From Alphaproteobacteria bacterium (GTDB lineage: Bacteria > Pseudomonadota > Alphaproteobacteria > SHVR01): DNA of 64,000 bases. The translations under genes and the position numbers were made by a program. This document shows, one piece after another, positions 39,151 to 47,931 of this stretch (position 1 is the stretch's first letter; every line of letters starts with the position of its first letter). Location: positions 1 through 64,000 of the forward strand of contig SHVR01000009.1 of assembly GCA_009694185.1 (NCBI GenBank), written 5' to 3'. Under the pieces are notes generated by a model. The model did not search any database. It was not told the DNA's origin and saw only the letters and a program-made list of their open reading frames with translations.

Positions 39151-40860
39151 TTATGCGCTAGCCGCGAAAATTTCGGGCTCGCGGTCGGCGAGTTCCCGGT
39201 TCAAGCGCTCGCGATCGCCAACCAGTTCACGATACCACTCGATGCGGGCGCCATAATGCTGGGCGAGGAGACGCTTCTCGCGCACATAGCGGCGCCCGGC
39301 CGCCCCCAGCTCGCGCCGCCGGGCGCCGTCCTCGATGAGATCGCGAAGCTGCCGGCGGAGTTCGTCGCGCCCGCCGAATAGCACCCCGCCGCCGCTCTCG
39401 GTGACGGTCCGCCCGTAGACCGTGGGCGAGGCGAGTACGGCGACCGAATGGGCCGCCGCCTCGATGAATTTGAGGTCCGACTTGGTCCGGTTGAACTCGG
39501 TGTCGGCAAGCGGCATGAAGCTGATATGCGAGCGGCCCAGGATCTGCCCATAGGTGGCATAGTCGCACATCGCCGTGAAATTCTTGTTGGCCGTCGCCAG
39601 CGCCTCGAAGAATCGCCGGTCATGGACGACCTCGACACGCACATGGCCGCGGCGGCGCAGAACCTCGTTCAAGACCTCCATATAGGGCGCCCAATCTGGC
39701 GCCCGGTTCAAGGCGCCGAAAAAGAGCGTCACATCGACGTCGCCGTCGAGATCGCGCGGCGGCGGCAATTGGGCGATCTGGTTCTCGAACACCCGCACGT
39801 TTGGATTATATGGCCGGATCAGCGCCGCCAGGGGCTCGGTCGAGACTTGCACGGCATGGACGCCGGTGTAGCTCAAATAGCCACCCTCGGCGATGGCCGG
39901 CCAGCGGTTCGGGTGATCGTCCCAGTCGGCGACCGCGACATAGCCTTCCGTGGCCAAGCGGCCGAGGAACCCATAGGTGTCGGGGCGCCCATAGATGCGC
40001 CGGCTGAGGATTGCCACCTTGTCTTGGGGGTTCCTGAGCACGGGGAGCGTTTCCAGGGTCACGGTCGATTGCACGCCCGGCCGGGTGGCGAGGAACGCCG
40101 CCGGCTGGTGAACGCGGATGTCGTTCACGGCCGCCTGCGGCGCGATGCAGACATGCTGGATGGTGAGCGGCCGCACCGGCCGGCGGGTCGCGCGGATGAC
40201 GAACTGCAAGGCGCTCGCCCGCGCCTGGAACCGCGCCGTGTCGACGCCAAACGCGCTCAATGCCGGTGCCACGGACTTCAGGAACGCATCGAAGGCCGGC
40301 CGGTCGAACACCCGGGGAAAAGCGTCGACCACGCTAAGCCCGGCCTCGCGAAACATCGCGACCATTGAATCGAGGGTGAAGAAGCGGAGATGGGTGCGAT
40401 CCAGCAGCCCCGAATCGGCATAGGTCCAGCGGCCATGCAGCAGGTCCTGGAGGATCGAGAAATGCTGCACGTTCGGGATGCAGGCGAGCATCAGCCCGTC
40501 GTCGCCGAGATGGCTGGCATGCGCCTTCACCACCGCCCAGGGATCGCGGAGATGCTCCAAGAGGTCGCCATAGACGAGGCAGTCGGCGCGCTCGCCGGTT
40601 GCCAGCACCGTGTCGAGGGCGACGCTCTCCACGTCGACCCGCACCACCCGGTCGAGGCGCGTCTGGGCGACCTCGGCCGCCGCCGCGTCCAGTTCGATGC
40701 CGATATAGCGGGCATCCGGGTTCAGGCGCTTGTAGGCCGCGCCCAGCGCCCCGGCGCCGCAGCCCACTTCCACCACCGTCGCCGCGTCGCGCGGCAGCAG
40801 GCGCAGCAGATCGCCATTCACCTGCTCGTAATAGTCCGGCACCGAACTCTTTTCGGTCAC
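39151..40860 (-). CDS. Methyltransferase-glycosyltransferase fusion protein
   Basis: 569 residues from GTG 40860, ten bases after AAGGGA; a TTG at 40881 would add 7 residues. Residues about 10-220 are a class I SAM methyltransferase ([29 protein letters not shown]). Residues about 235-550 form a GT-B-like domain ([44 protein letters not shown] near the sugar-nucleotide site). Such fusions act on surface polysaccharide or glycopeptide. An AT-rich region lies upstream, suggesting acquired DNA or a strong regulated promoter. Confidence 0.8.
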   Translation of the reverse strand: MTEKSSVPDYYEQVNGDLLRLLPRDAATVVEVGCGAGALGAAYKRLNPDARYIGIELDAAAAEVAQTRLDRVVRVDVESVALDTVLATGERADCLVYGDLLEHLRDPWAVVKAHASHLGDDGLMLACIPNVQHFSILQDLLHGRWTYADSGLLDRTHLRFFTLDSMVAMFREAGLSVVDAFPRVFDRPAFDAFLKSVAPALSAFGVDTARFQARASALQFVIRATRRPVRPLTIQHVCIAPQAAVNDIRVHQPAAFLATRPGVQSTVTLETLPVLRNPQDKVAILSRRIYGRPDTYGFLGRLATEGYVAVADWDDHPNRWPAIAEGGYLSYTGVHAVQVSTEPLAALIRPYNPNVRVFENQIAQLPPPRDLDGDVDVTLFFGALNRAPDWAPYMEVLNEVLRRRGHVRVEVVHDRRFFEALATANKNFTAMCDYATYGQILGRSHISFMPLADTEFNRTKSDLKFIEAAAHSVAVLASPTVYGRTVTESGGGVLFGGRDELRRQLRDLIEDGARRRELGAAGRRYVREKRLLAQHYGARIEWYRELVGDRERLNRELADREPEIFAASA

Positions 40861-41239
40861 TGAAGCCGATTCCCTTGCCAAAGCCCGCGCCTCGCTTGCC
40901 TACAGGATTAGGGCCGCCGAGTGAACCGGGTCGGATCGCCGCGCCGCCTCGGCGCCACCTTCGAAGTTGCTTTTGCGGAAAATATTGGCTTCGGATACAC
41001 CCGAGCAAACCCAATAAGTGTGTGATAATACGATAAACACGAAAAATAATGAAAAAATGGTTCGCACCTTATATATTGTATCGAAATATAATTCGATAAT
41101 CACTATATCCGATTGCTACCAGCTTGTCACGCTCCACGTAGGGTCGTGGCCGCCCTGAAAATTGGCTTCGTTCGGTAAAAATGACTTTGCGGAAATCAAA
41201 CACATCAGGGTCATGTAATTATGTATTATGTCCCCTTAA
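40861..41239. other. AT-rich intergenic island
   Basis: No convincing gene. Bases about 40975-41240 are far richer in A+T than anything else in the window. Short direct repeats occur: TTTGCGGAAA at about 40972 and 41186, and ATTGGCTTCG at about 40984 and 41161. A 67-codon frame (40900-41103, minus) has no family resemblance. The region probably holds the promoter and control sites of the methyltransferase-glycosyltransferase gene, or is the edge of transferred DNA. Confidence 0.5.
41079..41098. promoter_or_regulatory. Operator-like inverted repeat
   Basis: TATCGAA (41079-41085) and TTCGATA (41092-41098) are perfect mirror arms across a 6-base AT spacer, about 220 bases upstream of the methyltransferase-glycosyltransferase start. 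Binding by a dimeric regulator is inference. Confidence 0.4.
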
Positions 41240-41532
41240 TTCCCTAAAACCCTTTTTGTCTTTGCGACGAGCCGGTAGGCCGACGGGGCAATCCAGAGAT
41301 CGGCGGATTTATACTAAGCCTCGATGAGCTTGACTCATCGAGGCTTGGCCGGCGCGACCACGCCGCGCCGCCGATGCGGCGACAGCCAAGCGCGCGGAGC
41401 TCGCGCCCGGCGTTTGAGGGCGTCTCGATGATCGGTTTCGATCATCGAGACCTGGTATTACGCCATTTTTCTGGATCGCCACGGACGCTGCGGGTCCTCG
41501 CGAAGACGATTGGGAGGGTTTTTCAGCGGCCT
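41240..41532 (+). repeat. Foldback repeat, copy 2 (split by an insertion)
   Basis: The left part (TTTTTGTCTTTGCGACGA to GGATTTA at 41311) and right part (CGCCATTTTTCTGGATCGCC to TTTTTCAGCGGCCT at 41532) align with the intact copy at 17326-17474, including the right terminal repeat. They are separated by the 146-base element at 41312-41457. The left terminus has diverged. The right end lies 15 bases beyond the dgdA-like stop codon on the opposite strand. Confidence 0.7.
41312..41457. mobile_element. 146-base MITE-like element inserted in the foldback repeat
   Basis: The ends are inverted repeats (TACTAAGCCTCGATGA against the reverse complement of TCATCGAGACCTGGTA, 13 of 16 matching). Each end carries a perfect 13-base hairpin: 41316-41328 with 41334-41346, and 41422-41434 with 41439-41451. 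TTA flanks both sides (41309-41311 and 41458-41460), consistent with a 3-base target duplication, and the intact repeat has a single TTA there. No coding capacity, so it would need a transposase in trans. Confidence 0.7.
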
Positions 41533-41547
41533 GCTACGGGTCGGCGG

Positions 41548-42858
41548 TCACCCCGTCAACTCGCCCAGCGCGCGGTCGATGATGTCGAGCCCCTGGTCCA
41601 TCTCGGCGCGGGTCACGGTCAAGGGCGGGGCGAGCTTCCAGACCGTGCCGCTGGCCGGGTCGCGGGCGGCACCCGAGAGCGTCGTTTGCAGGCCCAGCTC
41701 GAAGCAGCGGCGCACGAGGTTGGCGCCAAGCGCCGGGTCGGCCGTCTTGCTCGCCCGGTCGCGCACCAGCTCGACGCCGACCAGAAGCCCGAGGCCGCGC
41801 ACATCGCCGATCGCCTCATAGCGCTGCTGGAAGCCGCGCAAGCTGGCCATGAAATAGGCGCCATCCTGCTTGGCTTTCTCGACCAGCCGCTCGGCCTCGA
41901 TCAGCTTCAGGATGCGGAGTGCGACGCGCGCCGGATAGGGGTCGGAGACATGGGAGGTGTAGAAGTGGAAGCCCTTGGCGTGCACCGACTCTTCGATGGC
42001 GGCACTCGTCACCGTGGCGGCAAGGGGGAGACCGCCGCCGAGCGACTTGGAGAGGGTCAAGATGTCCGGTGTCACAGCCATCTGCTCGAAGCAGAACATG
42101 GAGCCCAGCCGGCCGAAGGCCGTCTGCGCCTCGTCGAAGATCAACAAGAGGCCGCGTTTCTCGCAATGCGCCCTGAGGCGTTGCATATAGCCCTCCGGCG
42201 GCACGACGATGCCGCCCGCCGCCAGCACCGGCTCGCAGATCACCGCCGCGTAGGCGCCAACCGATTGCATGTCGGCCATCTCGAAGCCGACATCGAGGCA
42301 GGTGGAATCGCAAACGCCGGCGCAGTGACGGATCGGACAGCGATAGGCATTGGGCGGCGGCAAGGCCATGGTGCCGGGCATGGTCGGGCCATAGCCCTTG
42401 CGCGCACCCGCATAGGTGCTGGCGTTGGAGCCGGCGGTCATGCCATGCCAGGCATTGCCCATGGCGATCACCTCGAAGCCGCCGGTCTGGAGCTTGGCGA
42501 TGCGAATGGCCGCCTCGTTGGACTCGCTGCCCGTCGAGAGAAACATGGCCTTTTGCAGATTGGGCGGTAACAGGCGGGCGAGGTCGACGGCGAGCTCGAC
42601 CACGGCGGGCGACAGCATGTTGGAATAGAGATGCAGCGGCTCGGCCATGGCTTGGCGCATGGCCGCCAGCACGTCGGGGTGACTATGGCCGACCGTGGCG
42701 CACATCTGCCCCGAGGCAAAGTCGAGGATCGCGCGCCCATCGGCGTCATAGACATAAGCGCCCTCGGCGCGGGTGATCATGGCCGGCAGGAAGCCCTTGC
42801 TGTAGCGCATGATATGCTGAGCCACATCGTCGCTCCAGCGGCCGAAGGGATCGCTCAT
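41548..42858 (-). CDS. Class III PLP enzyme, 2,2-dialkylglycine decarboxylase-like
   Basis: 436 residues. ILDFASGQMCATVGHSHPDV, STGSESNEAAIRIAKL, GNAWHGMT, FDEAQTAFGRLG and TLSKSLGGGLPLAA with Schiff-base Lys271. The closest family I recognise is dialkylglycine decarboxylase: Gln51, Trp137 and Lys271 match its key residues, but the carboxylate-binding Arg near the C-terminus is Lys408 (WKLAPPLTV). A four-Cys loop lies at 174-187. It could be a transaminase or decarboxylating transaminase. The start overlaps hyuB by 4 bases. Confidence 0.8.
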   Translation of the reverse strand: MSDPFGRWSDDVAQHIMRYSKGFLPAMITRAEGAYVYDADGRAILDFASGQMCATVGHSHPDVLAAMRQAMAEPLHLYSNMLSPAVVELAVDLARLLPPNLQKAMFLSTGSESNEAAIRIAKLQTGGFEVIAMGNAWHGMTAGSNASTYAGARKGYGPTMPGTMALPPPNAYRCPIRHCAGVCDSTCLDVGFEMADMQSVGAYAAVICEPVLAAGGIVVPPEGYMQRLRAHCEKRGLLLIFDEAQTAFGRLGSMFCFEQMAVTPDILTLSKSLGGGLPLAATVTSAAIEESVHAKGFHFYTSHVSDPYPARVALRILKLIEAERLVEKAKQDGAYFMASLRGFQQRYEAIGDVRGLGLLVGVELVRDRASKTADPALGANLVRRCFELGLQTTLSGAARDPASGTVWKLAPPLTVTRAEMDQGLDIIDRALGELTG

Positions 42859-44630
42859 CGCCCGGCTCCTGGCGCCATGGTGGCAGTCTTCTTGCGAGCG
42901 GCCGTCTTGGCGGCGGCGGGGCGTTTCGCGGCCGTCTTCGGCTTGGACTTGGCCGTGCGGCGAACCACCGTTCCCTGGCGCGGATCGACGGTCACGCCAT
43001 AGTCGCCGAGCGCCCCCTTGACGGTGACGAACCCGTTCTCGACATCGGCCAGCACGGCGGCGGGTGCCCGGCGCGCGGGCGGGCCAAAGCCGCCGCCGCC
43101 CGCCTCGCGGATGGTGATCCGCGCACCCGGAGGCAATTCCACGCGCGCCTTGGCGTTGACCGGCTTGCCATCGACGGAATGGGCGCGGAGCCGGCCCTCG
43201 CCGCCGCCGAACATGCCACGCGCCGGAAAGCGGGTGCGGCTACCCATGCCGAGCATGGTCATCAAACTGCCGCTGGTATTGCGCAGCACCACTTCCTGGC
43301 CGAGGCCGCCGCGCTGCTTGCCGGGGCCGCCGGAATCCGGCATCAGATGCTTGGTTTCGATAGTCATGCCGGTGATGGTCTCCCAGATCTCGACGGGCAC
43401 CACCGCCATGTTGGAGGGGTGCGGCGTGGTGGACGCGCCGTCGATGCCGTCGAGGGCGCCATAGCCGCCGGCCGCGAAATAGATGGTCGAGACACCGCGC
43501 CCATTGGGATGACGGCCCTGGAAGGTCACCAAATTCATCATGCCCGATTCTGCCTGTACGCGATCCGGGGCGGCCTTGGCAAGGGCGCCATAGACGAGCG
43601 GTGTGACGAAATGGCCCATGGCATGGCGGCCGCCGGTGGCGAAGGGCGACTGGGCGTTGAGGATGCAACCCGCCGGCGCCGAGACGCTAATGGGCGCCAC
43701 CATGCCGGCATTGTTGGGGAGTGTCGGCAGGGTCAGAGTCTTCACCGAATAGAGCGCCATGGCGCGGGCATAGCAGAAGGGTACGTTGACGCCGGCGCGC
43801 ACACAAGGCCCGGTGCCGTCGAAATCGACCGCGACACTGTCGCGCTTCACGTCGACCCGGCAGACGAAGCGGATCGGCCCGTCGAAACCCTCCAGATCGA
43901 TCGAGTTGCGATAGGTGCCGGGCTTGAGGGTGCCGATTTTCTCGCGCATGGCCCGTTCCGACTGCTCGCGGATGGCGCGCGAGAGGGGCATCAGGTCGTC
44001 GAAGCCATATTCCGCCATGAACTCCAGCACCTGCCGCCCGCCCACTTCATTGCAGGCGATGTTGGCCATGATGTCGCCCACCACCTGTTCCGGCACCCTG
44101 ACATTGGTGCGGATGATATCGATCAAGCCCTCATTCAGCTTGCCGGCCTCGACCAGCTTGCAGATCGGGAAGCGAAATCCCTCCTGATAGATCTCGGCCG
44201 CCGCCGAGCCGAAGCCGATGCCGCCCACGTCCGGCAGATGGGTGATGCTCATGGTGTAGGCGACGATGCGGCCATTGAGGAACACGGGCCGCATCATGGT
44301 GATGTCGTAGAGATGGCCGGTGCCGAGCCAGGGATCGTTGGTGACGATCACGTCGCCGGGCGCGAGGGTCGCGGCCGGGAAGCGGTCCAGCATGTGGCGC
44401 GCCGTCACCGGCGCGCTGCCGATAAAGATCGGCACGCTCATAGTGCCCTGGGCGATCGAGTTCGCCTCCGCGTCGAGGACGACACAAGAGAGGTCGTAGC
44501 TTTCGGAGACAATGGTCGAGAACGACGTGCGCACCAACGTCGATACGATCTCGTCGGTCAGCGAGATCAGCCGGTCCCAGAGGATACCGAGGCTGACCGC
44601 GTCGAATTCCTGGCGTTTCATGCCGTCCAT
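42855..44630 (-). CDS. hyuB: Hydantoinase/oxoprolinase subunit B
   Basis: 591 residues from ATG at 44630 (ATG 44621 also possible). SYDLSCVVLDAEANSIAQG, PGDVIVTNDPWLGTGHLYD, GGIGFGSAAAEIYQEG and GGPGKQRGGLGQEVVL are HyuB signatures. With HyuA it forms an ATP-dependent amide or imide hydrolase or a related carboxylase. The last 35 residues (AKSKPKTAAKRPAAAKTAARKK) resemble a histone H1 tail and are absent from ordinary HyuB. It starts 19 bases after hyuA ends. Confidence 0.9.
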   Translation of the reverse strand: MDGMKRQEFDAVSLGILWDRLISLTDEIVSTLVRTSFSTIVSESYDLSCVVLDAEANSIAQGTMSVPIFIGSAPVTARHMLDRFPAATLAPGDVIVTNDPWLGTGHLYDITMMRPVFLNGRIVAYTMSITHLPDVGGIGFGSAAAEIYQEGFRFPICKLVEAGKLNEGLIDIIRTNVRVPEQVVGDIMANIACNEVGGRQVLEFMAEYGFDDLMPLSRAIREQSERAMREKIGTLKPGTYRNSIDLEGFDGPIRFVCRVDVKRDSVAVDFDGTGPCVRAGVNVPFCYARAMALYSVKTLTLPTLPNNAGMVAPISVSAPAGCILNAQSPFATGGRHAMGHFVTPLVYGALAKAAPDRVQAESGMMNLVTFQGRHPNGRGVSTIYFAAGGYGALDGIDGASTTPHPSNMAVVPVEIWETITGMTIETKHLMPDSGGPGKQRGGLGQEVVLRNTSGSLMTMLGMGSRTRFPARGMFGGGEGRLRAHSVDGKPVNAKARVELPPGARITIREAGGGGFGPPARRAPAAVLADVENGFVTVKGALGDYGVTVDPRQGTVVRRTAKSKPKTAAKRPAAAKTAARKKTATMAPGAGR

Positions 44631-44649
44631 CTTATTCACCGGTCCGCTG

Positions 44650-46740
44650 TCAGTTTGCCAATTCCGCCACCAGATTGTAGCGCTCGTCCACCGTCGCCCG
44701 ATCGCCCGTGCCGATGAGGCAGGTGGATTCACGCTCCTCCACGATGGCGGGCCCGGTCAAGCTGGCGCCGGGCGCGAGCCCATAGCGGTCGAGGACCGGG
44801 ACATCCACATAGCCGGCGGGGCCCGGCAGGTAGATCGGCCGGCTCCCCTTGCGGGCACTCCGGGCATCGCCGGTCGGGATGGTACCCAAGCTGTAGCCAG
44901 CGGTAAAGTTCGGCGCGGGACCGGTCACCTCCACCTTCCAATTGATGATCTCGACCGGCTCCTCGATGAAGCTCACCAGATAGGTCTCGGCATAGCTTTC
45001 CGCGAAGAGGCGCGGCAGATCGCAGAAGAGTGCCGCCAAATCGTCGGTCCGGGGCAGTGTCAACTCGATGTCGTGGTTCTGGCCCTGATAACGCATGTCG
45101 AGGCGAATAGTCATGGCTATATCCGGCGTGCCGACTCCGGCCCGCTTCAGGAAACCCGACGCCTCGTCGCCGAGCCGGCCGAGTTGCTCGGCGAACGCGC
45201 CCGCCGTCAGATCGTCCACATAGACGCGCTTCGAATGCGCCACTTCGAACGAGAGCGGGCTGACCAACAGCCCCAAGGCGGACATGACGCCGGCGCCCAC
45301 CGGAAAGACCACCCGCGGGATCTTCAATTTGCGGGCGATCGCCATGGCATGCACCGGTCCCGAGCCGCCAAAGGCGACCATGGTGGCACCGCGATAATCG
45401 AAGCCGCGTTCGGAGGCGTGGATACGGAAGGCGCGCGCCACGTCCTCGTTGATGACCTCGTGCATGCCCCAGGCGGCGCGCGCCAGGTTGAGGGATAGCG
45501 GTGTCGCGACAGTGGCGGCGATGGCGCGCTCGGCGGCGGTCTTGTCCAGGCGCATGCCGCCGCCGAGGAAGAAGCCGGCATCCAGATAGCCCAGGACGAG
45601 ATTGGCGTCGGTCAGCGTCGCGCCGGCGCCGCCCCGGCCATAGCAGGCGGGACCCGGGTCCGCGCCGGCACTCTTCGGCCCAACCCGAAGGAGGCCGCGA
45701 TCGTCCACCCCGGCGAGGCTGCCGCCGCCGGCGCCGATCTCGATCATGTCGATCACCGGAATGCGCACCGGCAGGCCACTGCCGCGCTTGAACTCATGCA
45801 CCCGCGCCACTTCCATCATGTATTTCTTGAGCGGTGCTCCGGCCCGGATGAGTGCGCCCTTGGCCGTCGTGCCACCCATGTCGAAGGCCAGCAGATTGTC
45901 GATCTGGAGCGTGCGCCCGTGATAGGCGCTCATCAAGGCGCCCGCCGCCGGACCCGATTCGAGAGAGCGCACCGGAAAGCGCCGCGCCGTCTCGGTGGTC
46001 ACCGTGCCGCCGCTCGACGTCATGATGTCGATGCGTCCCGTGAACCCGAGTTGGGCCAACCCTTCTTCGAGGCGCTTCAGATAGCGGTCGAACATCGGCT
46101 GGGTGTAGGCGTTGACCGTGGTCGTCGTCCAGCGCTCGAACTCGCGCATATTGGGGAAAACGTCCGCCGAGGTGGAGACGTAAAGGTCGGGATGTTCCTT
46201 CAGGACCAGCTTCCGTATGGCCTGCTCATGGGCCGGGTTGGCATAGGCATGCAGCAGGCAGACGGCGAGCGCCTCGATCTTGGCCTTGCGGCGCAAGCCG
46301 GTGACGGCTTTCTGCACCGATGCCTTGTCAAGGCGGCGCGCGACCGTACCATCGCCGCGCACCCTCTCCACCACCTCGGCCCGGAGCCGGCGCGGCACCA
46401 GGGGGGCCGGAAAGCGCAGGCGCAGGTCGTAAAGGTCGTAGCGGCTCTCATAGCCCATATCGAGGATGTCGCGGAAGCCTTCGGTCACCAGCATGCCGGT
46501 GACCGCCCCCTTGCGCTCGATGACCAAATTGGTGACCAGGGTCGTGCCATGCACCACATCGCCGACCCGGTCGATCGGTACCGCATTCCGGGTGAGCAGG
46601 GCGCCAATGCCGTCGAGCACCGCCTCGGACGGGTCGCGGGGCGTGGTGAGCTGCTTGTGGATTGCCATGCGACCGCCCAGCGCATCAAACAGCGCGAAAT
46701 CGGTGAACGTGCCGCCAATATCAACGCCGATGCGGTACAT
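44650..46740 (-). CDS. hyuA: Hydantoinase/oxoprolinase subunit A
   Basis: 696 residues. The actin-like ATPase start YRIGVDIGGTFTDFALFD, GTTLVTNLVIERKGA, SGPAAGALMSAYHGR and DMGGTTAKGALI are hallmarks. HyuA binds and hydrolyses ATP to activate the cyclic amide or ketone substrate; relatives include N-methylhydantoinase, 5-oxoprolinase and acetone/acetophenone carboxylases, so the reaction is not fixed by sequence. It follows the binding-protein gene by 92 bases containing a strong hairpin. Confidence 0.92.
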   Translation of the reverse strand: MYRIGVDIGGTFTDFALFDALGGRMAIHKQLTTPRDPSEAVLDGIGALLTRNAVPIDRVGDVVHGTTLVTNLVIERKGAVTGMLVTEGFRDILDMGYESRYDLYDLRLRFPAPLVPRRLRAEVVERVRGDGTVARRLDKASVQKAVTGLRRKAKIEALAVCLLHAYANPAHEQAIRKLVLKEHPDLYVSTSADVFPNMREFERWTTTTVNAYTQPMFDRYLKRLEEGLAQLGFTGRIDIMTSSGGTVTTETARRFPVRSLESGPAAGALMSAYHGRTLQIDNLLAFDMGGTTAKGALIRAGAPLKKYMMEVARVHEFKRGSGLPVRIPVIDMIEIGAGGGSLAGVDDRGLLRVGPKSAGADPGPACYGRGGAGATLTDANLVLGYLDAGFFLGGGMRLDKTAAERAIAATVATPLSLNLARAAWGMHEVINEDVARAFRIHASERGFDYRGATMVAFGGSGPVHAMAIARKLKIPRVVFPVGAGVMSALGLLVSPLSFEVAHSKRVYVDDLTAGAFAEQLGRLGDEASGFLKRAGVGTPDIAMTIRLDMRYQGQNHDIELTLPRTDDLAALFCDLPRLFAESYAETYLVSFIEEPVEIINWKVEVTGPAPNFTAGYSLGTIPTGDARSARKGSRPIYLPGPAGYVDVPVLDRYGLAPGASLTGPAIVEERESTCLIGTGDRATVDERYNLVAELAN

Positions 46741-46780
46741 GCGGGACTGCCTGGAATGGGTGTCTTAGTCTTAGAAGAAT

Positions 46781-46806
46781 CCAGCCCCGGGCGACGCCGG
46801 GGCTGG
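46781..46806 (-). promoter_or_regulatory. Intercistronic hairpin between binding protein and hyuA
   Basis: A perfect 10-base stem (CCAGCCCCGG with CCGGGGCTGG) closes a 6-base loop. On the minus strand it is followed by ATTCTTCT, too weak for a full terminator. Such structures protect the 3' end of binding-protein mRNA and reduce readthrough, giving more binding protein than enzyme. Confidence 0.6.
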
Positions 46807-46832
46807 GGGATAGCGGTTCAGCGGCGCGGGGT

Positions 46833-47888
46833 TCAGTCGCCTTTGCCTTTGGCGTGTCGTTCGGCCGATTCCTGAATGAACTCGAAGGTCTTGCGGGCCG
46901 GCAGGCCCTTCGCCTCGAACTCGGCGACCCAGGCGTCCCAGACCGGCTTGGCAGCCTTTTCCTGGAACTCCTTGAGCTGGGCCGGGCTGATCACGATCTT
47001 CTCCAGGCCCTTCGCCTCGTAGATCGGGATCCACTTCTTGTCCTCGGCCTCGTAGGCATCGAACATGGCCTTGTAATAGCCGGCCTTGTTGTCGACCAGT
47101 AGCTGCTGATATTCCGCCGGCAGCTTGTTGAAGGCCTTGTCGCTGACCACCATCGTGTTGTGCACGGTGCCGATGATGATGCCCTGGGTGTACCATTTCG
47201 ACAGTTCATGCAGCTTGTAGACGCCGAAGCCGTAAGAAAACGGGAATGCCACCGCATGGAACACGCCGCGCTCGAGCGCCCCGTAGACCTCGGGTGCGGG
47301 GACCGACGTGGGAATGGCGCCCAATTGGCGCATGGCGTCGCCCGAACCGCCCAGCGCCCGCACCCGCAAGCCCTTATAATCGTCGAGGGTGCGCGGCGGC
47401 TTGCCCACGCCCATCAATTCATAGGGCGGTAGCGGAACGCCCACCAGGGCTTTGCCGTTCCAGCGCTTCAACTCGTCGATCAGCGGCTGGAACGTATAGG
47501 CGTCTTCCATGACCTTGGCGATCACCCGCGGCGATGGCAGGGGGAGGAACGGCATGTCGAGCGCCGTCATCAGCGGTGTCTTGCCCGGCGCGTAATTGTA
47601 GGCGGTGAAGGCCGCCTGGAAAGATTCGGCGAGGATGCCGTCCAGATGGTCCTTGGCGTCGGAAAGCTGCTCGTTATAGTGCAGGCGGATGGTGAACTTG
47701 CCGCCGGTCTTCTCCTCCACCAGCTTGGCATAGAACTCGTAGCCGCGGGTCACGGCGCGCGAAGGTCCGTAGATCGCCATGCGCCAGGTGATCTTTTCCT
47801 GCGCCTCCGCCGCGGCGGCGGCCAAGACCATCCCGGCGGCGGCGAACGCGCCCCACGCCAGGGCCTTGTTCATGGTTCCGAATGGCAT
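46833..47888 (-). CDS. TRAP-type solute-binding protein, second of a tandem pair
   Basis: 351 residues from ATG at 47888, with GAGGAGAG 10 bases upstream. Signal peptide 1-29 (LAWGAFAAAGMVLAAAAAEA). DctP-family body: AIYGPSRAVTRGYEFYAKLVEE, LHYNEQLSDAKD, DYKGLRVRALGGSGDAMRQLGA with the ligand-carboxylate Arg, and LSKWYTQG. It would capture an organic acid in the periplasm. No DctQ or DctM membrane subunit is in the window. Very similar to the preceding gene throughout. Confidence 0.9.
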   Translation of the reverse strand: MPFGTMNKALAWGAFAAAGMVLAAAAAEAQEKITWRMAIYGPSRAVTRGYEFYAKLVEEKTGGKFTIRLHYNEQLSDAKDHLDGILAESFQAAFTAYNYAPGKTPLMTALDMPFLPLPSPRVIAKVMEDAYTFQPLIDELKRWNGKALVGVPLPPYELMGVGKPPRTLDDYKGLRVRALGGSGDAMRQLGAIPTSVPAPEVYGALERGVFHAVAFPFSYGFGVYKLHELSKWYTQGIIIGTVHNTMVVSDKAFNKLPAEYQQLLVDNKAGYYKAMFDAYEAEDKKWIPIYEAKGLEKIVISPAQLKEFQEKAAKPVWDAWVAEFEAKGLPARKTFEFIQESAERHAKGKGD

Positions 47889-47931
47889 CGTTGTTCTCTC
47901 CTCGTCGGTTGTAGGAAGCGTGTGCGGCCGG

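Noticed and set aside
40900-41103. 67-codon minus-strand frame in the AT-rich island
   Set aside because: Hydrophobic by base composition only, no ribosome-binding site and no family resemblance.
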